From contig UQNC01000001.1 in NCBI GenBank assembly GCA_900542175.1, positions 49,152 to 113,151 on the forward strand: a stretch of DNA of 64,000 bases, given 5' to 3'. The position numbers and the translations under genes were made by a program. Position 1 is the first letter of the stretch. Each line of letters begins with the position of its first letter. The notes under the pieces are model-generated. The model was not told where the DNA came from. It worked only from the letters and a program-made list of their open reading frames with translations, and ran no database searches. Shown here in pieces: positions 39,870-47,436 of the stretch. The DNA comes from an uncultured Collinsella sp. (GTDB taxonomy: Bacteria > Actinomycetota > Coriobacteriia > Coriobacteriales > Coriobacteriaceae).

Positions 39870-40850
39870 CTACTCAGCCATCTGAGCCTGGACGGCGGTG
39901 ATGGCCACGACACCCACGATGTCGTCGGCAGAGCAGCCGCGCGACAGGTCGTTGACCGGCTTGGCGATGCCCTGCAGGATGGGGCCGTAAGCGTCAGCGC
40001 CGGCGAAGCGCTGGACCAGCTTGTAGCCGATGTTGCCTGCCTCGAGGTCGGGGAACACGAGCACGTTGGCCTTACCGGCGACGGAGGAGCCGGGAGCCTT
40101 GAGCTGGGCGACGGTGGGGACGATAGCGGCATCGAGCTGCAGGTCGCCGTCGATGGCGAGCTCGGGAGCCTTCTCCTTGCAGAACTTCACGGCCTCCTGG
40201 ACCTTCTTGGCGACCTCGCCGCCGGCGGAGCCCATGGTGGAGTAGGAGAGCATGGCCACGTGCGGCTCAACATTGCCCATAAAGGTGGACCAGGAGTGGG
40301 CCGAGGCGATGGCGATCTCGGAGAGCTCGTCAGAGGACGGGTTGATGTTGAGGCCACAGTCGGCGAAGATCAGCGTGCCGTCGGTGCCGAACTGCGGGGT
40401 GTCGGTGCACATCACGAAGAAGGCCGAGACCAGCTTGGTGCCCGGAGCGGTCTTGAGGATCTGAAGCGCGGGGCGCAGGGTGTCGGCCGTGGAGTGGCAG
40501 GCGCCGGAGACCAGGCCGTCGGCGTCGCCCATCTTGACCATCATGGTGCCAAAGTAGGTGGCGTCCATCACCTGGGCGCGAGCCTGCTCGATGGTGACAC
40601 CCTTCTTGGCGCGGAGCTCGGCAAACTTCTGCGCATACTCCTCGTGCTTCTCGGCGTTGCGCGGGTCGATGACGGTGGCGCCGGGAACGTCGATCTCGTC
40701 GGGGTTGCCCAGGATGACGATCTTTGCCAGGCCCTCCTCGATAATCTTGGTGGCGGCGACGATGGTACGCGGGTCCTCGCCCTCGGGCAGGACGATGGTC
40801 TTAAGGTCGGCCTTGGCGGCAGACTTCATACGGTTTAGGAAATCGCTCAT
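39870..40850 (-). CDS. pta: Phosphate acetyltransferase
   Basis: Acetyl-CoA + phosphate to acetyl phosphate, the substrate of the neighbouring acetate kinases. 326 aa, the short Pta form with only the catalytic domain. Landmarks: KTIVLPEGEDPRTIVAA at the N-terminus, MVKMGDADGLVSGACHSTAD, and NVLVFPDLEAGNIGYKLVQR near the C-terminus. AAGGAG precedes the ATG at 40850. Convergent with ackA copy 2, with a long-stem element directly after its stop. Confidence 0.95.
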   Translation of the reverse strand: MSDFLNRMKSAAKADLKTIVLPEGEDPRTIVAATKIIEEGLAKIVILGNPDEIDVPGATVIDPRNAEKHEEYAQKFAELRAKKGVTIEQARAQVMDATYFGTMMVKMGDADGLVSGACHSTADTLRPALQILKTAPGTKLVSAFFVMCTDTPQFGTDGTLIFADCGLNINPSSDELSEIAIASAHSWSTFMGNVEPHVAMLSYSTMGSAGGEVAKKVQEAVKFCKEKAPELAIDGDLQLDAAIVPTVAQLKAPGSSVAGKANVLVFPDLEAGNIGYKLVQRFAGADAYGPILQGIAKPVNDLSRGCSADDIVGVVAITAVQAQMAE

Positions 40851-40903
40851 GTTACTCCTTACAAGCGTTTCGCTAAGCTCCAGGCGCCCGGCTGTACACG
40901 AAT

Positions 40904-40924
40904 AAACCCGCTGCTAGCGGGTTT
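40904..40924. terminator. Small hairpin upstream of pta
   Basis: AAACCCGCT/AGCGGGTTT with a 3-nt loop in the pta leader region. Confidence 0.45.
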
Positions 40925-40997
40925 ACCTTTCAATAATGTACGCCGCGGTGCTTGAGCTTTCCTTGTGTGGCAAGCTCATTATAGGACGCATTAGCGC

Positions 40998-41003
40998 TAT
41001 AAT
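40998..41003 (+). promoter_or_regulatory. -10 box of glf
   Basis: Consensus TATAAT 78 bases upstream of the glf start; an imperfect dyad CTCGAA..TTCGAG lies in the leader. Confidence 0.5.
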
Positions 41004-41081
41004 CGCTCTGATAAATATGTCTCGAAGAATGTTCGAGAAAAGCCCAGCTAACGAGCCTGTGGCTTTTGACAAGGAGTATCG

Positions 41082-42284
41082 ATGCAGATTACCTCAGGCC
41101 TGCCTGAAGGCTTTAATGCCGGCGCGTACGACATGATCGTTGTCGGCGCCGGTTATGCCGGTGCCGTTTGCGCCCGCCGTCTTGCCGAGACCATCGGCTA
41201 TCGTGTTGCCGTTTTGGAGCGCCGTAGCCACATTGCGGGCAATGCCTATGACTGCACTGACGAGGCCGGAATCCTTGTCCACGAGTATGGCCCGCACATC
41301 TACCATACCCTTAACGAGCGCGTGCATAACTTCCTGTCGCGCTTTACCAAGTGGACGGACTACCAGCACAAGGTGCTCGCCAACATCAACGGCACCCTTA
41401 TGCCCGTGCCCTTTAACCATGCGAGCCTTAAGCTCGCCTTTGGCGATGAGCGCGGCGAGGAGCTGTATCAGAAGCTCGTGGAGACCTTTGGCAAGGACGT
41501 CAAGGTGCCCATTATGGAGCTGCGCAAGAAGAACGACCCGGATCTTGCCGAGGTCGCCGATTATGTCTATGAGAACGTCTTTTTGCATTACACCATGAAG
41601 CAGTGGGGCCAGACGCCCGACCAGATCGACCCCTCGATCACCGGCCGCGTTCCCGTCTTTGTGGGCGATGACGATCGCTACTTCCCTCAGGCACCTTTCC
41701 AGGGCATGCCGCAGGACGGCTATACCGCGCTGTTCGAGCATATGCTCGATCACGATCTGATCGACGTATTCTGTGACGTAGACGCCCGTGACCTCTTTGA
41801 AATCGACGAGACCACCGTCAAGATCGACGGCAAGGTCTATGGTGGCGAGATCGTCTACACCGGTCCACTCGACGAGCTGTTCAACCTCGACCTGGGCGCG
41901 CTGCCGTACCGCACGCTCGATATGAAGTTCGAGACGCTCGATATGGACCAGTTCCAGCCTGTGGGCACCGTCAACTACACCACGAGCGAGGACTACACGC
42001 GTATCACCGAGTTCAAGAACATGACCGGTCAGGTCTTGCCCGGCAAGACCACCATCATGAAGGAGTACTCCAAGGCCTATACGCCCGGCTCGGGCGAGAC
42101 GCCGTACTACGCTATCCTGGAGCCCGAGAACCGTGAGCTCTACGAGCGCTATCTTGAGCGCGTCCAGAACCTGACGAACTTCCACCCGGTGGGTCGTCTG
42201 GCCGAGTATCGTTACTACGATATGGACGCCGTGACCAATTCCGCCCTCGATCTTTCGGATGAGATTATCTCCTGCCATGCATAA
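41082..42284 (+). CDS. glf: UDP-galactopyranose mutase
   Basis: FAD enzyme that contracts UDP-galactopyranose to UDP-galactofuranose for surface glycans. 400 aa. Rossmann motif VVGAGYAGAVCARRLAE, FAD segment HIAGNAYDCTDEAG, HEYGPHIYHT, and conserved FLHYTMKQWG and EYSKAYTPG. C-terminal HPVGRLAEYRYYDMD. AAGGAGT before the start. The stop overlaps the next gene, so galactofuranose synthesis and transfer are probably coupled. Confidence 0.94.
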   Translation: MQITSGLPEGFNAGAYDMIVVGAGYAGAVCARRLAETIGYRVAVLERRSHIAGNAYDCTDEAGILVHEYGPHIYHTLNERVHNFLSRFTKWTDYQHKVLANINGTLMPVPFNHASLKLAFGDERGEELYQKLVETFGKDVKVPIMELRKKNDPDLAEVADYVYENVFLHYTMKQWGQTPDQIDPSITGRVPVFVGDDDRYFPQAPFQGMPQDGYTALFEHMLDHDLIDVFCDVDARDLFEIDETTVKIDGKVYGGEIVYTGPLDELFNLDLGALPYRTLDMKFETLDMDQFQPVGTVNYTTSEDYTRITEFKNMTGQVLPGKTTIMKEYSKAYTPGSGETPYYAILEPENRELYERYLERVQNLTNFHPVGRLAEYRYYDMDAVTNSALDLSDEIISCHA

Positions 42285-43308
42285 AGTCATAACATTCGGT
42301 ATTCCCTCGTATAACGCCGCCAAGGACATGGACCATTGCATCACCTCCATCTTGGAGGGGAGCAATTACGCCACCGATATCGAGATTATCGTGGTGGACG
42401 ATGGCTCCAAGGACGAGACGGCCGCCAAGGCCGACGAGTGGGAGGCACGTTATCCTGGAATCATCCGCGCGGTGCACCAGGAGAATGGCGGCCACGGCAT
42501 CGCCGTTCTTTCGGGCCTGCGCGAGGCGCAGGGCGCCTACTACAAGGTTGTCGACTCGGACGACTGGCTTGACGGCGCTGCCCTTTCGACCATGCTGTCG
42601 ATTCTGCGCGGCTTTGAAGAGCGCGACCAGCGCGTTGACCTGTTTATCTCGAACTACGTGTACGAGAAGGTTTACGAGGGTACGCATACGGCCATTGGTT
42701 ACAAGTTTGCCTTGCCTCGAAAAAAGATCTTTACCTGGGACCAGATTGGCCATTTCCGCCTGGACCAGAATCTGCTCATGCACAGCCTGTGCTATCGCAC
42801 GGATGTGCTGCGCGAGTCCAACCTTCCCATGCCGCCGCACACGTTCTATGTGGACAACATCTACGCCTACGTGCCGCTGCCGCGTTGCAAGACCATGTAC
42901 TACGCCGACATCGACCTCTATCGCTACTTTATCGGTCGCGAGGGCCAGAGTGTCAACGAGGCCACGATGGTCAAGCGTCTGGACCAGCAGTTCCGTGTGA
43001 CGCGCATCATGATGGAGTCGTACCACCTGTACAGCGATGTCGAGTCGTCGCGTCTGCGTTCGTACATGATGGGTTATTTCACTATGATGATGGCGATCTG
43101 CTCGGTGCTCACCAAGCTTTCCGAGGAAGATTGCGCCGACGAGCGCCTAAAGACGCTGTGGAATGATTTGAAGGCCTATGACGAGCGTATGTATCGTCGT
43201 GCACGTTACGGTGTGGTCGGCTTCTTCACCAACCTCCGCGGTCGTGCCGGAGACAAAACCACACTCGGCCTATACCGTCTTGCCTCAAAGATCTTCAAAT
43301 TCAACTAA
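42277..43308 (+). CDS. Family 2 glycosyltransferase
   Basis: 343 aa GT-A glycosyltransferase. IPSYNAAKDMDHCITSI, then VVDDGSKDETAAKADEW and the DxD-type VDSDDWLDGAAL. No membrane helices at the C-terminus, which is basic (LYRLASKIFKFN). It starts within the glf stop (ATGCATAA), so it probably transfers the sugar made available by Glf, or a neighbouring sugar of the same polymer. A structured element begins 32 bases after its stop. Confidence 0.88.
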   Translation: MHKVITFGIPSYNAAKDMDHCITSILEGSNYATDIEIIVVDDGSKDETAAKADEWEARYPGIIRAVHQENGGHGIAVLSGLREAQGAYYKVVDSDDWLDGAALSTMLSILRGFEERDQRVDLFISNYVYEKVYEGTHTAIGYKFALPRKKIFTWDQIGHFRLDQNLLMHSLCYRTDVLRESNLPMPPHTFYVDNIYAYVPLPRCKTMYYADIDLYRYFIGREGQSVNEATMVKRLDQQFRVTRIMMESYHLYSDVESSRLRSYMMGYFTMMMAICSVLTKLSEEDCADERLKTLWNDLKAYDERMYRRARYGVVGFFTNLRGRAGDKTTLGLYRLASKIFKFN

Positions 43309-43340
43309 CTGCCGAGTAATCGCTGCTGTTAGGTTGACTG

Positions 43341-43450
43341 GGCCCCTTGGCCTTTAGTTTGCTACTGCGAACAGTCCTGCTCGCACGGAAAGCACATTAA
43401 GTGCTTTCCGGCTCGTGCGGAACTTGTATCAAACTAACGGCCAAGGGGCC
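43341..43450 (+). ncRNA. Family 2 long-stem 3'-UTR element, copy after the glycosyltransferase
   Basis: Plus strand. Outer stem GGCCCCTTGGCC/GGCCAAGGGGCC, second stem TTAGTTTG/CAAACTAA, then ACAGTCCTGCTCGCAC, a 10-bp hairpin CGGAAAGCAC/GTGCTTTCCG, and GGCTCGTGCGGAACTT. Internal sequence nearly matches the element at 43544-43668 while its outer stems are unrelated. Confidence 0.7.
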
Positions 43451-43475
43451 TCTGCTATAAGAATCGATTGTCAGG

Positions 43476-43546
43476 TTATTTGAATTTGAAGATCTTCGAC
43501 GCGCGGTACATAGGGGCCTGGGCTGAAAAGAATCTGGTTGGTAGGT
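43476..43546 (-). pseudogene. Remnant of a second glycosyltransferase 3' end
   Basis: Minus-strand frame reads ...SAQAPMYRASKIFKFK and stop, closely like the C-terminus LYRLASKIFKFN of the intact glycosyltransferase at 43308, and the DNA AAGATCTTCAAATTCAA is shared exactly. It lies inverted, on the other side of the long-stem element, with no upstream glycosyltransferase coding sequence left. Short, so moderately certain. Confidence 0.5.
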
Positions 43547-43668
43547 TGCCCGGTGCGGCTTGGTTATGTTTGTCGCGAGTTCCGCACGAGCCGAAGAGCA
43601 CTTAATGTGCTCTTCGTGCGAGCCAGGACTGTAGAGCAGCAAACATAACCAAGCCCCACCGGGCAACC
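43544..43668 (-). ncRNA. Family 2 long-stem 3'-UTR element, copy after the P1 peptidase
   Basis: Minus strand, starting 12 bases after the peptidase stop. Outer stem of about 27 bp in two blocks (43668-43657 with 43555-43544, and 43655-43641 with 43571-43557). Internal ACAGTCCTGGCTCGCAC, hairpin GAAGAGCAC/GTGCTCTTC, GGCTCGTGCGGAACT. It has the same orientation relative to its gene as the other two members. Confidence 0.7.
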
Positions 43669-43680
43669 GGTCAGGTTAGG

Positions 43681-44682
43681 CTACTTCGCGGCGCCGGGGA
43701 TGCCGTGGGAGGTTTTGGCGGTTTTGGCTCCGTTTACGATGGCGGTTTGCAAAGCCCTTACGGCGAGCATGCCCAGCAGGTCTAGGGGAACGGCGGCGCT
43801 TGCCTGGGCGCCCAGTTTGCCGCTGGCGAGGGTGTAGATGGTGTCGCCGTCGTTGGTGGTGTGCGTGGGACGGATGGCGTGTGCGTAGGCGTCTGCGGCC
43901 ATTTGGGAGACCTTGGTGGCCTGGGCCTTAGTGAGCTCCATGTTGGTGACGATGCAGCTGATGGTGGTGTTGGTGCGGTCGAGCGGCATCTGCATGGATC
44001 CGGCGGCGGCGAAGGCTGCGAGTTCCATGTCGACGATCTGGTCGCTATCGGCTGCGGCACGCATACCGGCGACCCACTCGCCGGTGAAGGGGTCGACAAC
44101 GTTGCCGCAGGCGTTGACCGAGACCACGGCGCCCACCTTGACGGGGCCGAGTGCCACGGCGGCGGCTCCAAGGCCAGCCTTCATGCAGGTGGCAGGTCCC
44201 ATGAGCTTACCTACGGTGGCGCCGGTGCCGGCGCCAACGTTGCCCTGCTCGAGCGAGGCAGGGGTGTGGTCGAGCGCCTCGCGCACGGCGGCGATGCCGG
44301 CCTCAATGTCGGGGCGAACGGTGGGGTTACCATAGGCGAGGTCGAAGATACAGCTGGAGCACACGATAGGCACCTGCGTGGGGCCGACGGGAAGGCCGAT
44401 GCCGCGGCTCTCGAGTTCGCGGGCCACGCCGCTTGCGGCTTCGAGGCCAAAGGCCGATCCGCCCGAAAGGCAGACGGCGTGGACCTTATCGACGGTGTTT
44501 TCGGGACGCAACAGGTCGGTCTCACGCGAAGCGGGGGCGCCACCACGTACGTCAACGCCACCGGTGGCACCCTCGGGCGCCACGATTACGGTGCAGCCGG
44601 TGCCAGCCTCCTCGTCCGTATAGTTGCCAAAGCAAAAGCCATCGACATTGCAAACATCGATGGCTTCGAGCAGTGTGTCCAT
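43681..44682 (-). CDS. P1 family (DmpA-like) peptidase
   Basis: 333 aa from 44682. Self-processing Ntn-type peptidases of family P1 (S58) cleave D-aminopeptidase or beta-peptidyl substrates. Landmarks: EEAGTGCTVIVAPEGATGGVDVRGGAPASRETDLL, VHAVCLSGGSAFGLEAASGV, GNVGAGTGATVGKLMG and NTTISCIVTNMELTKAQATKV, which contains the usual nucleophile neighbourhood. The start follows AGGAG; an in-frame extension to 44967 crosses the neighbouring gene and is rejected. Cytoplasmic. Confidence 0.87.
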   Translation of the reverse strand: MDTLLEAIDVCNVDGFCFGNYTDEEAGTGCTVIVAPEGATGGVDVRGGAPASRETDLLRPENTVDKVHAVCLSGGSAFGLEAASGVARELESRGIGLPVGPTQVPIVCSSCIFDLAYGNPTVRPDIEAGIAAVREALDHTPASLEQGNVGAGTGATVGKLMGPATCMKAGLGAAAVALGPVKVGAVVSVNACGNVVDPFTGEWVAGMRAAADSDQIVDMELAAFAAAGSMQMPLDRTNTTISCIVTNMELTKAQATKVSQMAADAYAHAIRPTHTTNDGDTIYTLASGKLGAQASAAVPLDLLGMLAVRALQTAIVNGAKTAKTSHGIPGAAK

Positions 44683-44743
44683 GTGTTCTCCTATCGGTTT
44701 TCCGCCGGGCCTTATGCCCAGTCGGGATCCGTACGGTACGGCA

Positions 44744-44749
44744 AAATTG
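44744..44749 (-). promoter_or_regulatory. -10 box of the P1 peptidase gene
   Basis: TACAAT on the minus strand directly after the hairpin at 44752-44774, 61 bases upstream of the start. Confidence 0.45.
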
Positions 44750-44751
44750 TA

Positions 44752-44774
44752 GGCGCTGGGGGATACCCAGCGCC
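44752..44774 (-). terminator. Hairpin downstream of maf
   Basis: GGCGCTGGG/CCCAGCGCC with a 5-nt loop, just after the maf stop. Confidence 0.6.
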
Positions 44775-44782
44775 AGATGCAA

Positions 44783-45364
44783 TTACGAGAGTTTTTGAAT
44801 CGCGCGTGCGACGCGAGCGATGGGCAAGCCCACCACGTTGTAGAAGTCACCCGAAATATCGTGCACAAGCATGCGGCCGCCTGTGCCTTGGATGCCGTAG
44901 GCCCCGGCCTTGTCCATGGGTTCGCCGGAGGCAACATAGCGCTCGATCTGCTCTTCGGTAAGCTCATAGAACGTCACGTCGGTCACATCGACAAACGACA
45001 GGCTCTCGGCGGCATGCGGAGCTGTAGCGTCGCCGGCTTTAACGATGCAGACGCCGGTTGCGACCTGGTGCGTGCGGCCCGAAAGCTCGCGGAGCATGGT
45101 GCGCGCCTCGTCCCCGTCTGCCGGCTTGCCCAAAATTTGGCCGTCAAAGGTGACAATAGTATCGGCCGCGACGGTCAGTTCGTTGGGCTCGGCATGCTCG
45201 GCGGCAACGGCGGCGGCTTTGGCACGCGCCAAGCGCTCGACGAGTGTAAGCGGAGCTTCGCCATCAAAAGGCGTTTCGTCGATATCTGCGGGAATCACGC
45301 GAATGTCATAGCCCGCCTCGCGCATCAACTCGATGCGGCGCGGTGATTGCGAAGCCAAAATCAT
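44783..45364 (-). CDS. maf: Maf-like nucleotide pyrophosphatase
   Basis: 193 aa. Removes non-canonical or methylated nucleoside triphosphates (dTTP/UTP group). ILASQSPRRIELMREAG at the N-terminus, AADTIVTFDGQILGKPAD, then AGAYGIQGTGG and DFYNVVGLPIARVARAI. Its start overlaps the DJ-1 gene stop by 4 bases, forming a two-gene operon. Confidence 0.93.
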   Translation of the reverse strand: MILASQSPRRIELMREAGYDIRVIPADIDETPFDGEAPLTLVERLARAKAAAVAAEHAEPNELTVAADTIVTFDGQILGKPADGDEARTMLRELSGRTHQVATGVCIVKAGDATAPHAAESLSFVDVTDVTFYELTEEQIERYVASGEPMDKAGAYGIQGTGGRMLVHDISGDFYNVVGLPIARVARAIQKLS

Positions 45365-45903
45365 AGCTGAATGCCCTCGGCGACCTTCTCGACGGCCTTG
45401 TCGCCGGCGAGCGTGCGCAGCAGCTCAAGCGCAAAGGGGAGCGACTGGGCCATGCCGCTGGCGGTGATGATGTTGCCGTCTTGCGTAACCTTTTCGCCGG
45501 TATAGGCGCCTTCGGGGAAGCTTTTCTCAAAGCCAGGGAAGCACGTGGCGTGGCGCCCCTCGAGCAGGTCGAGCTCGCCCAGGATAAACGGGGCAGCGCA
45601 GATGGCGGCGACGTGCTTGGTCGCGGCGAACTCGCAGACCACGTCGCAGACGCGCTGATCGGCGCGCAGGTTGGTGGCACCGGGCAGGCCGCCGGGCAGC
45701 ACGACGCAGTCGTACTCGTCAAAGTTGATCTCATCAAAGAGCGCATCGCAGGTCACAGGGATCTGCAGCGAGCTTACGACCTCACGCGTGGGCATGATCG
45801 AGACGAGCGTGGCACGCACGCCGCCGCGACGCATGACATCGACCATGGTCAAGCATTCAATAGTTTCAAAGCCATCGGCGGCGAGAACGGCAACGCTGGG
45901 CAT
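45361..45903 (-). CDS. DJ-1/PfpI family protein
   Basis: 180 aa. Flavodoxin-like fold with the nucleophile-elbow cysteine in VAAICAAPFILGE, Glu in FETIECLTMVDV, and DCVVLPGGLPGATNL. Members act as deglycases or chaperones; no activity can be assigned. The start at 45903 follows AAAGGA. First gene of an operon with maf. Confidence 0.88.
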   Translation of the reverse strand: MPSVAVLAADGFETIECLTMVDVMRRGGVRATLVSIMPTREVVSSLQIPVTCDALFDEINFDEYDCVVLPGGLPGATNLRADQRVCDVVCEFAATKHVAAICAAPFILGELDLLEGRHATCFPGFEKSFPEGAYTGEKVTQDGNIITASGMAQSLPFALELLRTLAGDKAVEKVAEGIQL

Positions 45904-46009
45904 GAGGGTTCCTTTCATAGGCGGCATACAATTAGCCGTCTTATACCCCGAAGACCTCCGCTTGCCACGCTCGATTTCCCAATGATTTTTCTGAGCAATG
46001 ATTAAGTGA

Positions 46010-47323
46010 CTAGTTGCGCCTAAGGTGGACGACGGTCTCGCAGTGGAAGGTTTGTGGGAACAGGTCGACTGGCGTGATCTTTACGGGGGAGAAGGTGCCT
46101 TCTTCGACAAAGCGTTTGAGATCGCGCGCCAGGGTGGCCGGGTCGCAGCTCACGTAGGCGACATCGCGAGCACTCGTGCTGGCGATAAGGTCGATCGCCT
46201 CGGGGGCGAGGCCTGCGCGCGGCGGGTCGACCACCAAGACGTCGGCATCCTGGTCGGGGAACTCGCGCACCGCGTCTCCGCCAATGACGTCGACGTTATC
46301 GAGCTTGTTGATCTCCAAGTTGCGGCGTAGATCGCGCACGGCGGGGCCGTAGGCCTCGACGGCGGCGACAAAGTCGCAGCGGCGGGCGAGCGGCAGGGTA
46401 AAGGTGCCGGCACCGCAGTACAGGTCCACGGCAAGCTCGTCTTCCTGCGGGTCGAGCGCTTCCATGACAAGCTCGATCAAAATCTCGGCGCCCTTGGTGT
46501 TGATCTGGAAAAAAGACGGGGCAGACAAGCGCATCTGACCCTCGGCGATATTCTCGGTCCATGAGCCCTCTCCGGCGAGCATTTCGACCTTGGAGACACG
46601 GCGGGCCTTCTTTTCGCCCTTGCTCATCACGCGCACGATGCTCGTGGGATGAGCGGCGTCCGCCAGCACGCGGGAGACCTGCGAGCGCGGAAAAGAGCCT
46701 GTGGGCGTCCAGAGTGCGACTTCGAGTGCCTTGGTACGGCGCGATGCACGAATGCCCACGCGTTCGAGTCCCAAGTCATGGCTGCCGCTTAGATAGTTGA
46801 GTGCGCCGACGACCGATTTGAGCGCCTTCGGGAAGCGCTTATCGAACAGCGGGCACGCATCGACGGTCACGATTTTGCTGGGGTCGACACCGTGCATGCC
46901 AAGGCGCACGCGACCGTTGACGACGGTCGGTTCGAGCTCGATTTTATTGCGGTAGCCCCAGTCGTCCTTGGTGTGGCAGATGGGCTGTACCAACTCATCG
47001 ACCTGCTCAGGAGCGAACTTGCCGATGCGCTCGAGCGTGGAGCGCAGGTTTTGCTCCTTGGCGGCGAGCTGTGCCGTGCGTGAGAGATTGCCCCACGAAC
47101 AACCTCCGCAGATGCCAACGAAGGGGCAGGGGGGCTGAATGCGATCGGGGCTCGGCTCCAGAATCTCGGTCGTGCGGGCGCGCATGAACGACTTGCCGTC
47201 CTGTACGACCTCGGCCTCGACGGTGTCGCCTGCCACGGCGCCCTGCACAAAGACGGCCTTGCCGTTGTCGGCGTGCGCCAGCCCGTCGGCGCCGTAGGTC
47301 ATCGATTCTATAGTGAGCTTCAT
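46010..47323 (-). CDS. TrmA/RlmD family RNA (uracil-5-)-methyltransferase
   Basis: 437 aa. N-terminal TRAM domain (LTIESMTYGADGLAHADNGK), then iron-sulfur cluster cysteines CPFVGICGGCSWG plus ACPLFDK. SAM-binding VDLYCGAGTFTLPLA and the catalytic cysteine in YVSCDPATLARDL are intact; PRAGLAPEAID is the family DPPR region. It methylates a uridine in 23S rRNA or tRNA; RlmCD-like activity is likely but the site cannot be told. Start chosen at MKLTIE. Confidence 0.92.
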   Translation of the reverse strand: MKLTIESMTYGADGLAHADNGKAVFVQGAVAGDTVEAEVVQDGKSFMRARTTEILEPSPDRIQPPCPFVGICGGCSWGNLSRTAQLAAKEQNLRSTLERIGKFAPEQVDELVQPICHTKDDWGYRNKIELEPTVVNGRVRLGMHGVDPSKIVTVDACPLFDKRFPKALKSVVGALNYLSGSHDLGLERVGIRASRRTKALEVALWTPTGSFPRSQVSRVLADAAHPTSIVRVMSKGEKKARRVSKVEMLAGEGSWTENIAEGQMRLSAPSFFQINTKGAEILIELVMEALDPQEDELAVDLYCGAGTFTLPLARRCDFVAAVEAYGPAVRDLRRNLEINKLDNVDVIGGDAVREFPDQDADVLVVDPPRAGLAPEAIDLIASTSARDVAYVSCDPATLARDLKRFVEEGTFSPVKITPVDLFPQTFHCETVVHLRRN

Positions 47324-47436
47324 ATCCCTGCCTGTCATTCGTGTTGTTGCTCGCACCATGGTAGCAGGGAAAAGCGCCCCGCATCCGAGGCTTTCCTCAA
47401 ATGCGGGGCGCTTCTACAAACTGCTTCTACAAACGA

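Noticed and set aside
43341..43668. CRISPR array or tandem repeat near 43.5 kb
   Set aside because: Only two inverted, imperfect copies with long stems; no regular spacer pattern and no cas genes.
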